Under the pieces are notes generated by a model. It was not told the DNA's origin. It made no database searches and worked only from the letters and a program-made list of their open reading frames with translations. The position numbers and the translations under genes were made by a program. Positions 20,836 to 31,025 of a DNA stretch of 64,000 nt are shown piece after piece. Source of the DNA: Isochrysis galbana (Eukaryota; Haptophyta; Isochrysidales; Isochrysidaceae); NCBI GenBank assembly GCA_018136815.1, contig CM030931.1, positions 5,276,148 through 5,340,147 on the forward strand. Reading direction: 5' to 3'. Numbering within the stretch: the stretch's first letter is position 1; each line of letters begins with the position of its first letter.

Positions 20836-22008
20836 ATGCGCGAGTCGGGGGAGTACCTCGATGAGGAGGACGAGCGATCGGACTGCAGCGAGTTCGGCAG
20901 ACTTGTCGCTCATTCCGAGGGCGACGAGGAGGAGGCCATTGCTCCCGAGCCCTCCGCCTCCTCTGCCTGTGCCTCCGCCTCAATACGCAGATGGGCGCTT
21001 GGGCTCATCCTCGTGCTGGTGCTACTAATGCGGTGGCAAGCCGTCACGAATAGGCCAAAGACATCCCGATTCGCGAGCTGTCACTCCGCAGGACCTGTGC
21101 TCGTTGGCTCCCACCACAAGACGGGCACTGTCCTCCTCACGCACTTGCTCAGGGACGCATGCAAGGCGATGCACTGGAAGTGCATCTTCAATCACGACAA
21201 GGGCCACTGTGCGTCGGCGGCAGAAGCGAGGAATATGGGTGCTGACATCTGCTTGCTACAACATGGTATTCAGTTCAAGGGCCTGGTGCCGTCTGGAAGC
21301 AATGGGGGTAAGCCACATCATCAGGCGCCCACATTGCTAGCGGCAGCTACTGCAGTGGCAGTCGGCATGACCGGCACCGCAGGTACCGCAGGCACTGCTG
21401 CGCCGCAGCCTTCAGGTCGTTCGCTCCGTGAATCTATGAGCGACGAGCCAACGTATGTCCCCAACTATCGATTCGTGCACGCTATCCGAGATCCGATGGA
21501 AGTGGTGCTCTCCGGCTACACGTACCACTTGCGCACAACGGAGAAGTGGGCGAACCGCCCAGAAGCCAGATGGAATGGTACAACGTACAGAGCTTATTTG
21601 AATGCACTCTCCCTCGAAGAGGGGCTGCTAGCCGAGGTGCGTCATTCGGCCCGCGACAACCTGAAGACCATGCCGCGCCTTTATGAGCGTACCGGATCTC
21701 GGAAGTGCACATACACTGTGAAGTTCGAAGATTTTGCCACTGACTGGGAAGGCACACTAACGCAGCTATGGGATCTACTCGGTGTGACGGAGCCTAAAGA
21801 TCTTGCCCTTCTGACTCGCGTTTCTGAAAAGCATAACGTGTATCGACACAATACGACGCGTGGGCGGCACGTGTCAAGCACTTCCGCCAGCAAGCGGGCT
21901 GCAATGCGCGAGTTGCTCCGTCGCTCGCCCGACGCCATGGCTCGGATCCGCGAGGTACGAAGAAAGCTTGGCTATCCACTTATAGGCGAGGAAGGAAAGA
22001 CTAGGTAG
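20836..22008 (+). CDS. Type II membrane sulfotransferase-like protein
   Basis: A frame of 390 aa from the ATG at 20836. An upstream in-frame ATG at 20659 exists but adds a low-complexity basic stretch. Residues 1-50 are acidic and cytosolic, 53-70 form one transmembrane helix (WALGLILVLVLLMRWQAV), and the rest would be lumenal, the layout of Golgi sulfotransferases. The PAPS 5'-phosphosulfate loop is seen as GSHHKTGTVLL (91-101) and the 3'-phosphate motif as RDPMEVVLSGYTYH (218-231). A later VKFEDFATDWEGTLTQLWDLLG is the usual acceptor-side helix region. It should transfer sulfate from PAPS to a carbohydrate or similar acceptor; the acceptor cannot be read. An insert of Ala/Gly/Thr-rich low-complexity sequence (about 165-190) lies between the motifs. 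Intronless. Confidence 0.85.
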   Translation: MRESGEYLDEEDERSDCSEFGRLVAHSEGDEEEAIAPEPSASSACASASIRRWALGLILVLVLLMRWQAVTNRPKTSRFASCHSAGPVLVGSHHKTGTVLLTHLLRDACKAMHWKCIFNHDKGHCASAAEARNMGADICLLQHGIQFKGLVPSGSNGGKPHHQAPTLLAAATAVAVGMTGTAGTAGTAAPQPSGRSLRESMSDEPTYVPNYRFVHAIRDPMEVVLSGYTYHLRTTEKWANRPEARWNGTTYRAYLNALSLEEGLLAEVRHSARDNLKTMPRLYERTGSRKCTYTVKFEDFATDWEGTLTQLWDLLGVTEPKDLALLTRVSEKHNVYRHNTTRGRHVSSTSASKRAAMRELLRRSPDAMARIREVRRKLGYPLIGEEGKTR

Positions 22009-22243
22009 TAACAAGAATATCTTCTCTGATATGCGGCGGGACATTCACAATGCGCATCACAAGCGTGCGGTGCTCTCAGTAGAGCAGAGTCTGTCAGTAG
22101 TTTTTGCTCTACCGCGTGCTTGACGTTGACGTGTCAAGTATGATGTGTGTGGTTGCGTTGGAAAGAAGATACGTACGAAAAATGAAACTGGAACACGAGG
22201 AATGAAAATAATAAATCATGTTATGGCCTAGCCGATGAACTAA
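22009..22243. other. 3' flank of the sulfotransferase gene
   Basis: AT-richer DNA with the AATAAA-like ATAATAAATCATG near 22209, a possible polyadenylation region. Nothing else seen. Confidence 0.3.
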
Positions 22244-22759
22244 TGTCGTATTCCATACGATGACAGATGACAGACTTTACTTATAACCTTTGGGTTATTT
22301 TAAGCCGCTTACAGTTTCGTCGATTGGTATGCCGCCTCTTCTCTTACTTTCTCTCGATATCATCAAATGTTCCATGACCGTCTTCTGTCTTCTCTCGTCT
22401 ATCGGTTGTAGCTCCCCAGCGAGGTCTGCCCTCGTTGTGCCGACCCCTCCGTCGCATGTCTGCGCGTTGCTAAGTTGCCCTGGTGCCGACGCCTAGCCGT
22501 CCGTCCAGGTGTGGTTAGTTTTCACCCCGTTTGGTTTAGTTTGTGTGGCTCTGTTGTCATAGACTTTTTGAGTTCATGCGTTGTAGTCTCCCGTGTCTAC
22601 CTCGGACCTAAGAAGCTCTCATTCTCACGTTCCCTCTCTCCCACTAGCTCGCTAGCTAACCTCGTCTCTACTCTCCGACGCCACGCGTCGCGATACTCCA
22701 ACCTTCAGTCTACCTCATCGCTCGTAGCGCCCGATGGCAGACACTCTCAGACCCGACTC
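22244..22759 (+). mobile_element. 5' end of an LTR retrotransposon, cut by the assembly gap
   Basis: The block from TGTCGTATTCCATACGA to the ATG at 22734 (ATGGCAGACACT) is the same as 55635-56121, including CCCCAGCGAGGTCTGCCCTC, TTGGTTTAGTTTGTGTG and CCTAAGAAGCTCTCATTCTC. Both copies place the ATG about 487-490 bases after TGTCG. I read it as LTR plus leader plus gag start. The coding part enters the N gap after nine codons. Confidence 0.75.
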
Positions 22760-22859
22760 NNNNNNNNNNNNNNNNNNNNNNNNNNNNNNNNNNNNNNNNN
22801 NNNNNNNNNNNNNNNNNNNNNNNNNNNNNNNNNNNNNNNNNNNNNNNNNNNNNNNNNNN
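22760..22859. other. 100-N assembly gap
   Basis: Exactly 100 N. A round figure usually marks a gap of unknown real size. An ORF that reads through it (from 22475) joins retroelement sequence to the metalloprotease and should not be trusted. Confidence 0.95.
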
Positions 22860-22861
22860 AG

Positions 22862-25800
22862 GGCACGCTCGCGCTTTTGACACCCACTATTCTTCTCTTC
22901 CTCGCACAAGACTTGGCTGCGCAGCGGCTCTCCCTCGACTGCAATGCTGCTCTGCGCGCCCACAAAGAACGCACAGCGCTCACGCTGCCTTGCGAGATCA
23001 TAACAGAGGTCGCTTCCTGCTCTTCGCACATTCGCGTAATCGCGAAGAGTGGGAAAGAATCGGATGTCCTTCAGCTTGAACAGTGCGGCCTTGTCGATGG
23101 CTCATGCCGCTCGGTTCACATTCAAGAATGCAATGTTGATGAGGCACGAGGCGGTCACGGACAGAATGCAAGGACCGCATCTGATCGACGGTACCTGCAA
23201 GTCGACCCTGCCCGTGTCGCATGCAAAAGGCTTGATTGCATCGTCGAGGACGCCTTTGAGCCTGTGCATGCGTCCTTCGTCTATGGCGCTTGTTCTACAG
23301 CCGAGGGCAACATTTGGTACATTCATCCTCAACATCTCTGCAGCGCCAATTTTGTCTCTGGCCGAAAGGCTGTGATCGAGCTCGGGCTTCCCATTGCTGA
23401 TTCCCGCCCTGACAGCCACCACGAGATGTCCATTGATGGCACATCCCGTGCCCAGCCTCAACTCGAGCCAAGCTACCAGGCTAGTGGCAAGGCTTTGCAT
23501 TCTCTTCTGCGAGTCCTTGAGCACGACAATCAGGTTGGCTCTACCGGCACAACGCACCAAGGCAATAAGAGTGGTGGCCCACCTCGGCGAGCCCTTGTTG
23601 CAGATGATGCAGTAGGCCGTGCCTCGGCATCGTCCGTACGCCGTTCCCTTCTACTGGGACCCCTCTCAGACCCCCATACTGTGCTAGTGCTTCGCCTTAA
23701 GTACAACGACGGCAATGAGCCCACCTACTGTGACGACGCATGCTCTGACAATGCCATGTGGGCGACCGAGGGCGGTGTCAATGTTTTCACCAGCAAGTGG
23801 GAGACGACAGTCATTGGTAGCGTCACTGGCGATCTCGAGTTCTCGTCATATGGAAGTAGCTACTTTCCCATCACGCATCGGACGCTTACTGTTGATATGG
23901 GAGAGCCAATGCCAGGGGCGGACGCAGGCTGCCCCTTCTACGAGGCGATGGACCGGGCCAGGGCGCGTTGCCTGTTGCAGTGGGGCGTCGACGCGACAAC
24001 ATTTACGCACACGGAGTTTTTTCTCCCGAGGCCCTTCGGAAAATGCGGTTGGTCTGGCTTGGCCAACACAGGCTGCGCCGTCCCAAAGAGCACACCTCAT
24101 CGGCCCAATAGCTGCTTCACCCTCATCAAGGACCACTTCCCCACGACGCGCCTGCACGAGTTTGGTCACAACTTTGGTTTCGCCCACGCCGGGACCAACA
24201 CCTATGCATACGGCGACGAATCGTCGCTCATGGGTAATCGCCGCCAATGGAAAGGTTACAATGCAGCCAACCGATACAGCGCGGGCTGGCTCACGGATGA
24301 CCACATTGAGCGTGTGGAGGTTGACAGCGCAATTCTCCTTCGTTCGGTTCACGAGGCCCCACAGACCGTGGGAGCTCGCTCTGCCGCTATTTTCCCCTGC
24401 CCGACGTGTGATGCCGCCTTTCCAAACACTGAGATCTGGGTGTCATACCGGCGTGGGATAGGCTACGACGCTGATTTACCGCCAACCAGCCGCGACAAGG
24501 TCTCGGTGCATTGGCAAAAGATCAGCTTCTGGCGAAAGGATACGATAATCCAAGCCTTCCTCTCCGCAGGCGAAAACGTCACTATACCCGAGACGGGACA
24601 TATGATTATGGCCTGTGCCATTGATTCATTCCCGTTTCTTGGCCAAGCGCTGGTAGCCATCATTCTCCCTGGAACCCCGGCATCGGTGCTCAACGAACTG
24701 TGCATCAGGACTTCACTGCCACCTGATGCTGTAAGCCCGAAATCGCCACCTCCCAGCCCTCTACCGGCACCGCCAGAGCCCGAGCCACCACAGTCAAGCC
24801 CGCCTGCACAATCACCAAGGCCGCCGCCGCCGCCGCCAGTGCCCCGACCGCCCCCGCCACCGCTCAGCCCGCCGCCACCACCACCACCTCTCAGCCCGCC
24901 GCCGCCACCACCAAGCCCGCCACCATTGCCAGCCCCAATCATGCCACCGCCACCGAGCCCATCAAGCTCTGGTTCGCCACCGTCATTGGGCTGGACGGAG
25001 ACGGCGAGCCTTGAGAGCTGTACCACACGTATTATCAAGACTTACCCCAACCCTCCACAACTGTACGACCCGTCCAACTGCTTCGCGGGCATCCTGCTGT
25101 TTGTGGGAAGTAGTGGCTCGGCAATGATGTGCACGCGCGGCTTCCACATCTTTCTCATGCACTTCAAACTGCCGGACGGGCTTGCAAGTGGGCAGATCGA
25201 GCAAGCCAGCCTAAGCGTGTACATACAGCAGGAGGTCGAGGGCGGCGTACAAGTTCGTCTGGATGGTCTAGGCATACGCTCCGGTGATCTTGCAGAGGCT
25301 TTGGCATCCCAATCGGCCGACGACTGGTACGTTGGACAAGCGGATGACACGCAAGGCGTGACGGAAATCACACCGTCTATGATCCCTCAGCAGTCTGGAC
25401 GGGAGACGTGGTTCAACTTCACTTCGGCGACGCTAACTCAATATGTCCAGGACCAACTTGGCTCTGGAGGTGCGGGGAAGCACATCGTCTTGCGCATCTC
25501 GACGTCGGACGACTATGGTTGTGCTGAAGCATGCAATTTCGATTGCAAGAAGAGGCGATACCAATTGATCGCGGCGTCGGAACGGCTCACCCTCACCGCC
25601 AGCTTTTCAGATCCAGCGCGAGCACCGCGGCCGCCCATTGCTGCGAGCCCAAGCACGTTGCCACCTAGGACGCCACCGCCGCCGCCAGCGCCCCGACCAC
25701 CGCCGCCACCGCTCAGCCCGCCGCCGCCACCACCAAGCCCGCCACCATTGCCAGCCCCAATCATGCCACCGCCACCGAGCCCATCAAGCTCTGGTTCGCC

Positions 25801-26737
25801 ACCGTCATTGGGCTGGACGGAGACGGCGAGCCTTGAGAGCTGTACCACACGTATTATCAAGACTTACCCCAACCCTCCACAACTGTACGACCCGTCCAAC
25901 TGCTTCGCGGGCATCCTGCTGTTTGTGGGAAGTAGTGGCTCGGCAATGATGTGCACGCGCGGCTTCCACATCTTTCTCATGCACTTCAAACTGCCGGACG
26001 GGCTTGCAAGTGGGCAGATCGAGCAAGCCAGCCTAAGCGTGTACATACAGCAGGAGGTCGAGGGCGGCGTACAAGTTCGTCTGGATGGTCTAGGCATACG
26101 CTCCGGTGATCTTGCAGAGGCTTTGGCATCCCAATCGGCCGACGACTGGTACGTTGGACAAGCGGATGACACGCAAGGCGTGACGGAAATCACACCGTCT
26201 ATGATCCCTCAGCAGTCTGGACGGGAGACGTGGTTCAACTTCACTTCGGCGACGCTAACTCAATATGTCCAGGACCAACTTGGCTCTGGAGGTGCGGGGA
26301 AGCACATCGTCTTGCGCATCTCGACGTCGGACGACTATGGTTGTGCTGAAGCATGCAATTTCGATTGCAAGAAGAGGCGATACCAATTGATCGCGGCGTC
26401 GGAACGGCTCACCCTCACTGCCAGCTATGCAGATCAAGTCCAAGCAAAATCACTGCGCATTGAGACTAACGGCACGCTGCTTGCTCATCCGATAAATTCT
26501 TTGCCGACATCAGACAATCTGCAGCAAGAGCTTGCGGAAGTCGACGATCCAGCTGACCCGGACGACGGACAGTCAGATTCGTCATGGCTAAAGACGCCCA
26601 TTGGTATCAGCGCCCTCATCGGATGTTCGGCGATGGGCCTCATCGCAATGTGTGCCGCGGTGTTTCTCGCCTGGCGTCGTGCAGGCCGACCTGCGCCGCA
26701 ACAAAAGGGGCGCTCCGGCTCGTCTCATTCGTACTAG
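22862..26737 (+). CDS. Gametolysin-like (M11) metalloprotease with proline-rich linkers, 5' incomplete
   Basis: After the gap the frame opens in the middle of a hydrophobic leader (GTLALLTPTILLFLAQDLAA), a signal peptide whose Met is lost in the gap. About 1,291 aa follow. The zinc site HEFGHNFGFAH (24155-24187) fits HExxHxxGxxH of gametolysin/M11 and related metzincins. A proline-rich linker (24730-24970; PPSP/PPPP), a ~200-aa beta-rich module, a second proline-rich linker and an identical second copy of the module follow. The module resembles DNRLRE-type cell-surface domains. A C-terminal helix (TPIGISALIGCSAMGLIAMCAAVFLAW) and a basic tail make it a type I membrane protein. Family knowledge: M11 enzymes of green algae degrade cell-wall glycoproteins; here a cell-surface or matrix role is inferred. 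Intronless as seen. Confidence 0.8.
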   Translation, partial: GTLALLTPTILLFLAQDLAAQRLSLDCNAALRAHKERTALTLPCEIITEVASCSSHIRVIAKSGKESDVLQLEQCGLVDGSCRSVHIQECNVDEARGGHGQNARTASDRRYLQVDPARVACKRLDCIVEDAFEPVHASFVYGACSTAEGNIWYIHPQHLCSANFVSGRKAVIELGLPIADSRPDSHHEMSIDGTSRAQPQLEPSYQASGKALHSLLRVLEHDNQVGSTGTTHQGNKSGGPPRRALVADDAVGRASASSVRRSLLLGPLSDPHTVLVLRLKYNDGNEPTYCDDACSDNAMWATEGGVNVFTSKWETTVIGSVTGDLEFSSYGSSYFPITHRTLTVDMGEPMPGADAGCPFYEAMDRARARCLLQWGVDATTFTHTEFFLPRPFGKCGWSGLANTGCAVPKSTPHRPNSCFTLIKDHFPTTRLHEFGHNFGFAHAGTNTYAYGDESSLMGNRRQWKGYNAANRYSAGWLTDDHIERVEVDSAILLRSVHEAPQTVGARSAAIFPCPTCDAAFPNTEIWVSYRRGIGYDADLPPTSRDKVSVHWQKISFWRKDTIIQAFLSAGENVTIPETGHMIMACAIDSFPFLGQALVAIILPGTPASVLNELCIRTSLPPDAVSPKSPPPSPLPAPPEPEPPQSSPPAQSPRPPPPPPVPRPPPPPLSPPPPPPPLSPPPPPPSPPPLPAPIMPPPPSPSSSGSPPSLGWTETASLESCTTRIIKTYPNPPQLYDPSNCFAGILLFVGSSGSAMMCTRGFHIFLMHFKLPDGLASGQIEQASLSVYIQQEVEGGVQVRLDGLGIRSGDLAEALASQSADDWYVGQADDTQGVTEITPSMIPQQSGRETWFNFTSATLTQYVQDQLGSGGAGKHIVLRISTSDDYGCAEACNFDCKKRRYQLIAASERLTLTASFSDPARAPRPPIAASPSTLPPRTPPPPPAPRPPPPPLSPPPPPPSPPPLPAPIMPPPPSPSSSGSPPSLGWTETASLESCTTRIIKTYPNPPQLYDPSNCFAGILLFVGSSGSAMMCTRGFHIFLMHFKLPDGLASGQIEQASLSVYIQQEVEGGVQVRLDGLGIRSGDLAEALASQSADDWYVGQADDTQGVTEITPSMIPQQSGRETWFNFTSATLTQYVQDQLGSGGAGKHIVLRISTSDDYGCAEACNFDCKKRRYQLIAASERLTLTASYADQVQAKSLRIETNGTLLAHPINSLPTSDNLQQELAEVDDPADPDDGQSDSSWLKTPIGISALIGCSAMGLIAMCAAVFLAWRRAGRPAPQQKGRSGSSHSY
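24892..26419 (+). repeat. Perfect ~705-bp in-frame tandem duplication within the protease gene
   Basis: Bases 24892-25597 and 25714-26419 look identical over their whole length (offset 822 bp) and then diverge. The duplicated unit is the proline-rich linker plus the beta-rich module. Such identity means a very recent duplication, gene conversion, or an assembly collapse or expansion. Confidence 0.85.
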
Positions 26738-26934
26738 CGAGGTCGGGCGGACGGACGGACGACAGCGACAGCGGTCGGTCTACGGAGAAGTCTCTCGCTC
26801 ATCAATGGATGGTCCGTCGAAGTCTCTCCTCACGAATCTGCTTGAAAGGGAATTGTTCATTCGTTGGTTTGTTCCCTGGTGCCTGCCAGGTGGAAGCACA
26901 TGTAGATATATGTTTACTTGCGGTGCGTCAGACA

Positions 26935-27110
26935 TTTCTTGTTGTGTGAGTATAACCTTAGTGCTGAGGGACCGAAGCCCTTTGACGGCAACGGAGCCCC
27001 TACCCCGCGATGGGGGTGTGCGCGGTGATGGCGCATGGCTCGTCCGGTGTATGTGGCTAGGGATGCTAGATAACAAGATGTCCTACAACACTATACGCTC
27101 TATCGTGGTG
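26935..27110 (+). repeat. Uninterrupted copy of the LTR-like repeat (empty site)
   Basis: Carries GTATAACCTTAGTGCTG, GGCAACGGAGCCCCTACCCC, GGCGCATGGCTCGTCCGG and AACAAGATGTCCTAC in one piece. At 8399/10079 the same repeat holds the 1.6-kb transposon. The end TATCGTGGTGCC resembles the LTR/primer-binding junction at 5614-5624, so this may be a solo LTR end. Confidence 0.75.
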
Positions 27111-27210
27111 CCATTGCCGAGCTGCCGAGAAGTCACTGCAATCTCGACGACACTAGCACTAGCGTGCGAGTCGACGCTCAAGGGTGCAATATACAATATA
27201 GAACGCAATG

Positions 27211-27280
27211 TAAGGTGTCGTTCCGTCAATTGTGGGACATCAGTCGAATTGAGCGATCGAATGTCCGCAGTTGTATACAG
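27211..27280 (+). repeat. 68-bp dispersed repeat, copy B
   Basis: Inverted partner of 19494-19561. Confidence 0.8.
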
Positions 27281-27396
27281 AGCGTTATTTTAAAATTAAA
27301 TGCAGACTAGCGTAACAACTTATTTTCCCTGCTTTCCGGGGGGGGAGCCGTGTCGGCGCTTTTCATATTTACGAGATATTTGCCTGTGGCACCTGA

Positions 27397-27655
27397 TTAT
27401 GGGCACGGCGCGATGTGCAGTCCCCCCGCGGAGACGCCGTGCGTGCGCATTCCAACTTTTTCTCTATTACCCTAACGCCCACATTTACGTAAAGTAGCCA
27501 CATAAGAGATGTTTCTCTTGCACAGCACGTGCAATCACATTGTGCACGCCGTGCGTGGGCACGGCGCGATGTGCATGGGCCCCCCCCGCGGGGGCGCCGT
27601 GCGTGCGCATGCCAATGCGTACCCCTAAGGCCCACGTTTACGTAAATAAGGCTGT
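27397..27655 (+). repeat. Two ~100-bp direct repeats and a TATCTAGATA cluster downstream
   Basis: 27402-27496 and 27557-27650 share GGGCACGGCGCGATGTGCA, GCCGTGCGTGCGCAT and CCCAC with TTTACGTAAA. Each has internal dyads. Just after, 27672-27765 has several TATCTAGATA palindromes, and AGCACTGTC faces TAGTGCT around one of them, giving a hairpin. Confidence 0.65.
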
Positions 27656-27659
27656 GAAC

Positions 27660-29440
27660 ATGTTAGACAACTATCTAGATATTAGGCTATCTACTTTCCA
27701 AAAGCACTGTCTATATCTATCTAGATAGTGCTGAGCCACTATTAGTATCTATCTAGATAGCTGTGGGCGGCAAAGCTAATATTAAGCTATTATTAGGTGC
27801 GCGGAGCCACTCACACGCACGCACACGCGCACATACGCATACGCTCAGAGCTAAAGGCGCGCTGCGCGCGCGCAACACCGTGTTCAACACGGCGGAGGCA
27901 AAGGGAAAGGGAACTCACACATACTCAGACTCACTCCGCATTACTACTAGTTAGAAGGCAGTGCTCTAGCGTGTCTTCGGACTGGCCTGCCTTTGACCTT
28001 CAAGTCATCGTGCAGCCGCCCTCCCTGCATGCGAAAAAGCACGCTCGACCGCCGCCATTGCCATTGCAGTTGCTGTCCGCTTGCGCCCCATGTCTCTTGC
28101 CGCGGTTGTTGGCATTTGTGGCGAGTGGCGAGGCTTCGCGCCAGACATTTGCCCCCCCCCCCACTAAATTACTAACTATCCCGCGGGCGCGACCGCCCAT
28201 TCTTTACGGGTAGAGCGTGAGGGCGCGTGACGGAGGGGGAGAGAGGGGGGGCGAATCGCACCATTTCTTGGCGAAGATTTTCGTAGCGTCAGGTAGCCCC
28301 CCCGGGAGGTTTTTTAGTGGGCATCGCGCCACGGTCAAAAAATGCAGCCCAACCCTTACTAGTCGTTAAAAAGCCCCTGTTTGACCGCCCTACAGAACGA
28401 CGAGGAAGAGGGATGTGAGAAAAAGACGAATAAGAAGATGAAAACTCAGCCCGCGTAGCTGGGGGTGTTGGGAGTGGGGGAGGTTACAGCTGTAATAATA
28501 ATAGCCTAAAAGAAAACTAACCTGGCCCTCTTTTGACGGAACGCGACTTTACAACGTCGACTTGAGCCTTGTTGCTGTTGCGGTTAAGTAAGGGGCAGAG
28601 CCGCCCGCCGTCCGCCGCCCTTAGGCTTTTGAAAGTTGAATGAAAGGTGAAAGGGAGGCTCTCTCTCTCTCAGGTTTCCCCGTCTTCGGTATTCCGTATG
28701 CCCTCCCTTGGGCTTGCGATTCGTGCGCCTCTTCGTATCGCTCGACGCATGCGTCGGTCGGCCAAGTGCTGTCGATCAGAGCGGTGGAGGCACCACGGAT
28801 GGTCCCTCTCTAGTGTCAGCTAAGGACCGACCCGTTCACCATTCACCACGAGAGCAGAGTTGGAGTTGATGAGAACGGCGTCTACTTGGGCGGCTCGGCC
28901 CACCACTAGCTTGAGTGGCGGCTCGTGGCTAGTAGTTTTCAGAGGGATCGAATGAGGGCGGAGCGCATTCGCGTAGCGCCGCGGCTCGGCATCGGCATCG
29001 GGGAGGGGTTGATGCGGCCGGGCGGGTCGTAGACAGGCAAGTTGGTGAGGTTGCGCAGAGGCGGGGGCGGCGGTCCAGCCGCGGGCATTCCGGAGCATCC
29101 GGGGGGGCTGAAGCAACTGAAAAGGCGCCTTGTGTCCGATTGCTAGTGGGGTTGCCAAGGGGCTCATAGCACTTGTTTTTCTTGCAGCCTTACTAGCTCT
29201 AGCTCTAGCCACGGTAGCTTTGGCCTTTGTCCATTGGGACTGATCTTAGCATCGCGATTTATCTCCAGGTTAGACCGGCTTAGCGTTTGCCTCAGGCGTT
29301 TGACACACGAGACTTGCCATCTTGCAAGTGTAATCCGTTCGATCGACGTGTGCGCTTGGGGCGAGCAACATTGACACTCAACATGCCACCCGTCCGATGC
29401 AAACGGCCATTTCCAAGGACCCACACGTCTCTGCGCGTCT
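27660..29440. other. Intergenic stretch, no supported gene
   Basis: It contains the palindrome cluster described above, a CACACG-type microsatellite (27805-27840) and GC-rich DNA. The frames seen are short and lack motifs. Confidence 0.4.
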
Positions 29441-31025
29441 TCAAGCCTGGACACCCTTTAACTGAGCCATCAAATCAGACAAGTCCGGACCGTCGTCGGC
29501 AGCCGGTGCAGCAGCCGCGGGGCTAGTGGCAAGCGGGGCAACATGCTCGAATCCCAGACCCTCTCCAGGGATGGTGCCCGCCGACGGTGCATCCGTTACC
29601 TCCTCGTCACATCCACCAACCTCGATGCCCCATTCATTGTCAATATGCAGTTCCACCTCATCGGCGGCTGCGCTCGCAGCGGCTGCCGCCTCAGCGGCAG
29701 CCTTGGCCGCTGCCTCGCGCTCCGGCGCCTTGGTGGCGTACGCCTGCTGCTGCTTCCGGCACCAGTAAGAGGTGCAATCCGGGTTGGGCTTAAGGGTCAT
29801 GCCCGGAAAGTGGTCGCGCAACGCAGAGTAACCAAGGTACCGGGAGACCTCTCCGAAGCCGAGCATGTACTTGAGGGCATTCTGCACCAAGAAGCCGGCG
29901 ACAATTCCCATTGTAGTGGGCAGCGAGGCGGCGCACACACCCTCACGCTTGAGCGTGCTCTCGTCCGTGCCGGAAGCAACGATCAGCGGTGGGCAGCACT
30001 CAAAGCAGGCGAGCTCTCCGGGCAATAGGAGCTGGATGTGGCCGGAAACGGCGTCCTCGCTCACGCCGGACTCGAACCAGGTCTGGCCAAGTTCATTGCA
30101 TGCCTGGAAGCGGTGAGGGTCGGCAAAAAATGAGGCGCTAGGCCCTGCGACGCATTGCAGCAAGCCACGCAGGCGTGATTGTCTCGTGTTAGGCCAGAGA
30201 ACGGACCTGGTTGATGCTGAGCCGTGCCGCAAAGTTGTCAACGCAGGATAGCACAAGATCTACAGGGCCGCCGCTCAGCGAGCCCGTCGAGATGCGGTTC
30301 ATCAAATGCTCGAAATTCTCGACAGTTGTAATGTTGTAGTTGTAGTCCTCGATCTCGACGTCTGGATTGATGAAGGAAAGCGACTTCTTGGCGGCCTGAA
30401 CCTTTGTCATGCCGCACTGGTCAGGGGTGTAGAAGAGACGGTTCATGTTCGCCAGCTCCACCTTGTCATAGTCAAAGATGAGCAGCTTGCCAACACCACA
30501 GCGCACAAGCATCTCAGCGGCGACGGAACCAACGCCGCCCACGCCGACCACGATGACCGACTTGTGGCGGATCTCATCGTAGTTCTTGACAACGCCTGCC
30601 CACCACATGGGAAGCCAGGAGTGTGGGGATGAAGGAGCGTGGGGATGAAAGGGTTGGGAGGCAGACACGCTGGGAAGGAGGAGTATGCGTGGAGAGGACG
30701 GAGGGAGTTGAGAAGTGAAGGAGGGTGAGGGAGGGGAGGGATGGAGGCAGCGGAGGGAGGGAGGGAGGGGGGGAGGGGGGGGAGGGAGTACGAGAGAGGG
30801 AGAGGGACAGAGAGAGGGACAGAGAGAGGGACAGAGAGAGGGAGAGGGAGAGATGATCGGGAGAAGAGGGGGGGAGAGAGGGAGCAAAGAGGGTACGGGT
30901 TCCAGTGAAGTGCGCAACGGACCCATCTTCTTGAGCGCCATGAGTCGCGAGTACGGGTTGCTGTCCACCACCTTGTCCGAGAGGACATCCACCTTCTCCC
31001 TCACCGGAGCCGACGAGTCCGCCAT
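29441..31025 (-). CDS. UBA5: UBA5, UFM1-activating E1 enzyme
   Basis: Three exons, 31025-30923, 30595-30207 and 30103-29441, give 384 aa (human UBA5 has 404). Splice sites are GT-AG and phases match (ATGG|GT...CAG|GC; CAG|GT...CAG|GC). Seen in order: an N-terminal [17 protein letters not shown], the nucleotide-binding loop VVGVGGVGS (50-58), [15 protein letters not shown], the zinc cysteines C197/C200 (CFEC) and C274/C279 (CTSYWC), and the catalytic Cys221 in [15 protein letters not shown]. The C-tail keeps the UFM1/GABARAP-interacting motif DNEWGIEV (319-326) and a Leu-rich end like the UFC1-binding segment. It adenylates UFM1 and passes it to UFC1. An Ala-rich helix (290-312) is inserted before the tail motif. 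Intron 1 is an almost pure pyrimidine/purine tract. Confidence 0.95.

Noticed and set aside
22475-22860. N-terminal 130 codons of the ORF that reads into the protease
   Set aside because: The sequence is LTR/leader of a retroelement plus 100 N. The same DNA occurs at 55635-56121 without the protease.
23665-23685. CCCATACTGTGCTAG in the protease gene as another element terminus
   Set aside because: Only about 10 bases match the terminal repeat, and the site lies inside an intact coding frame.
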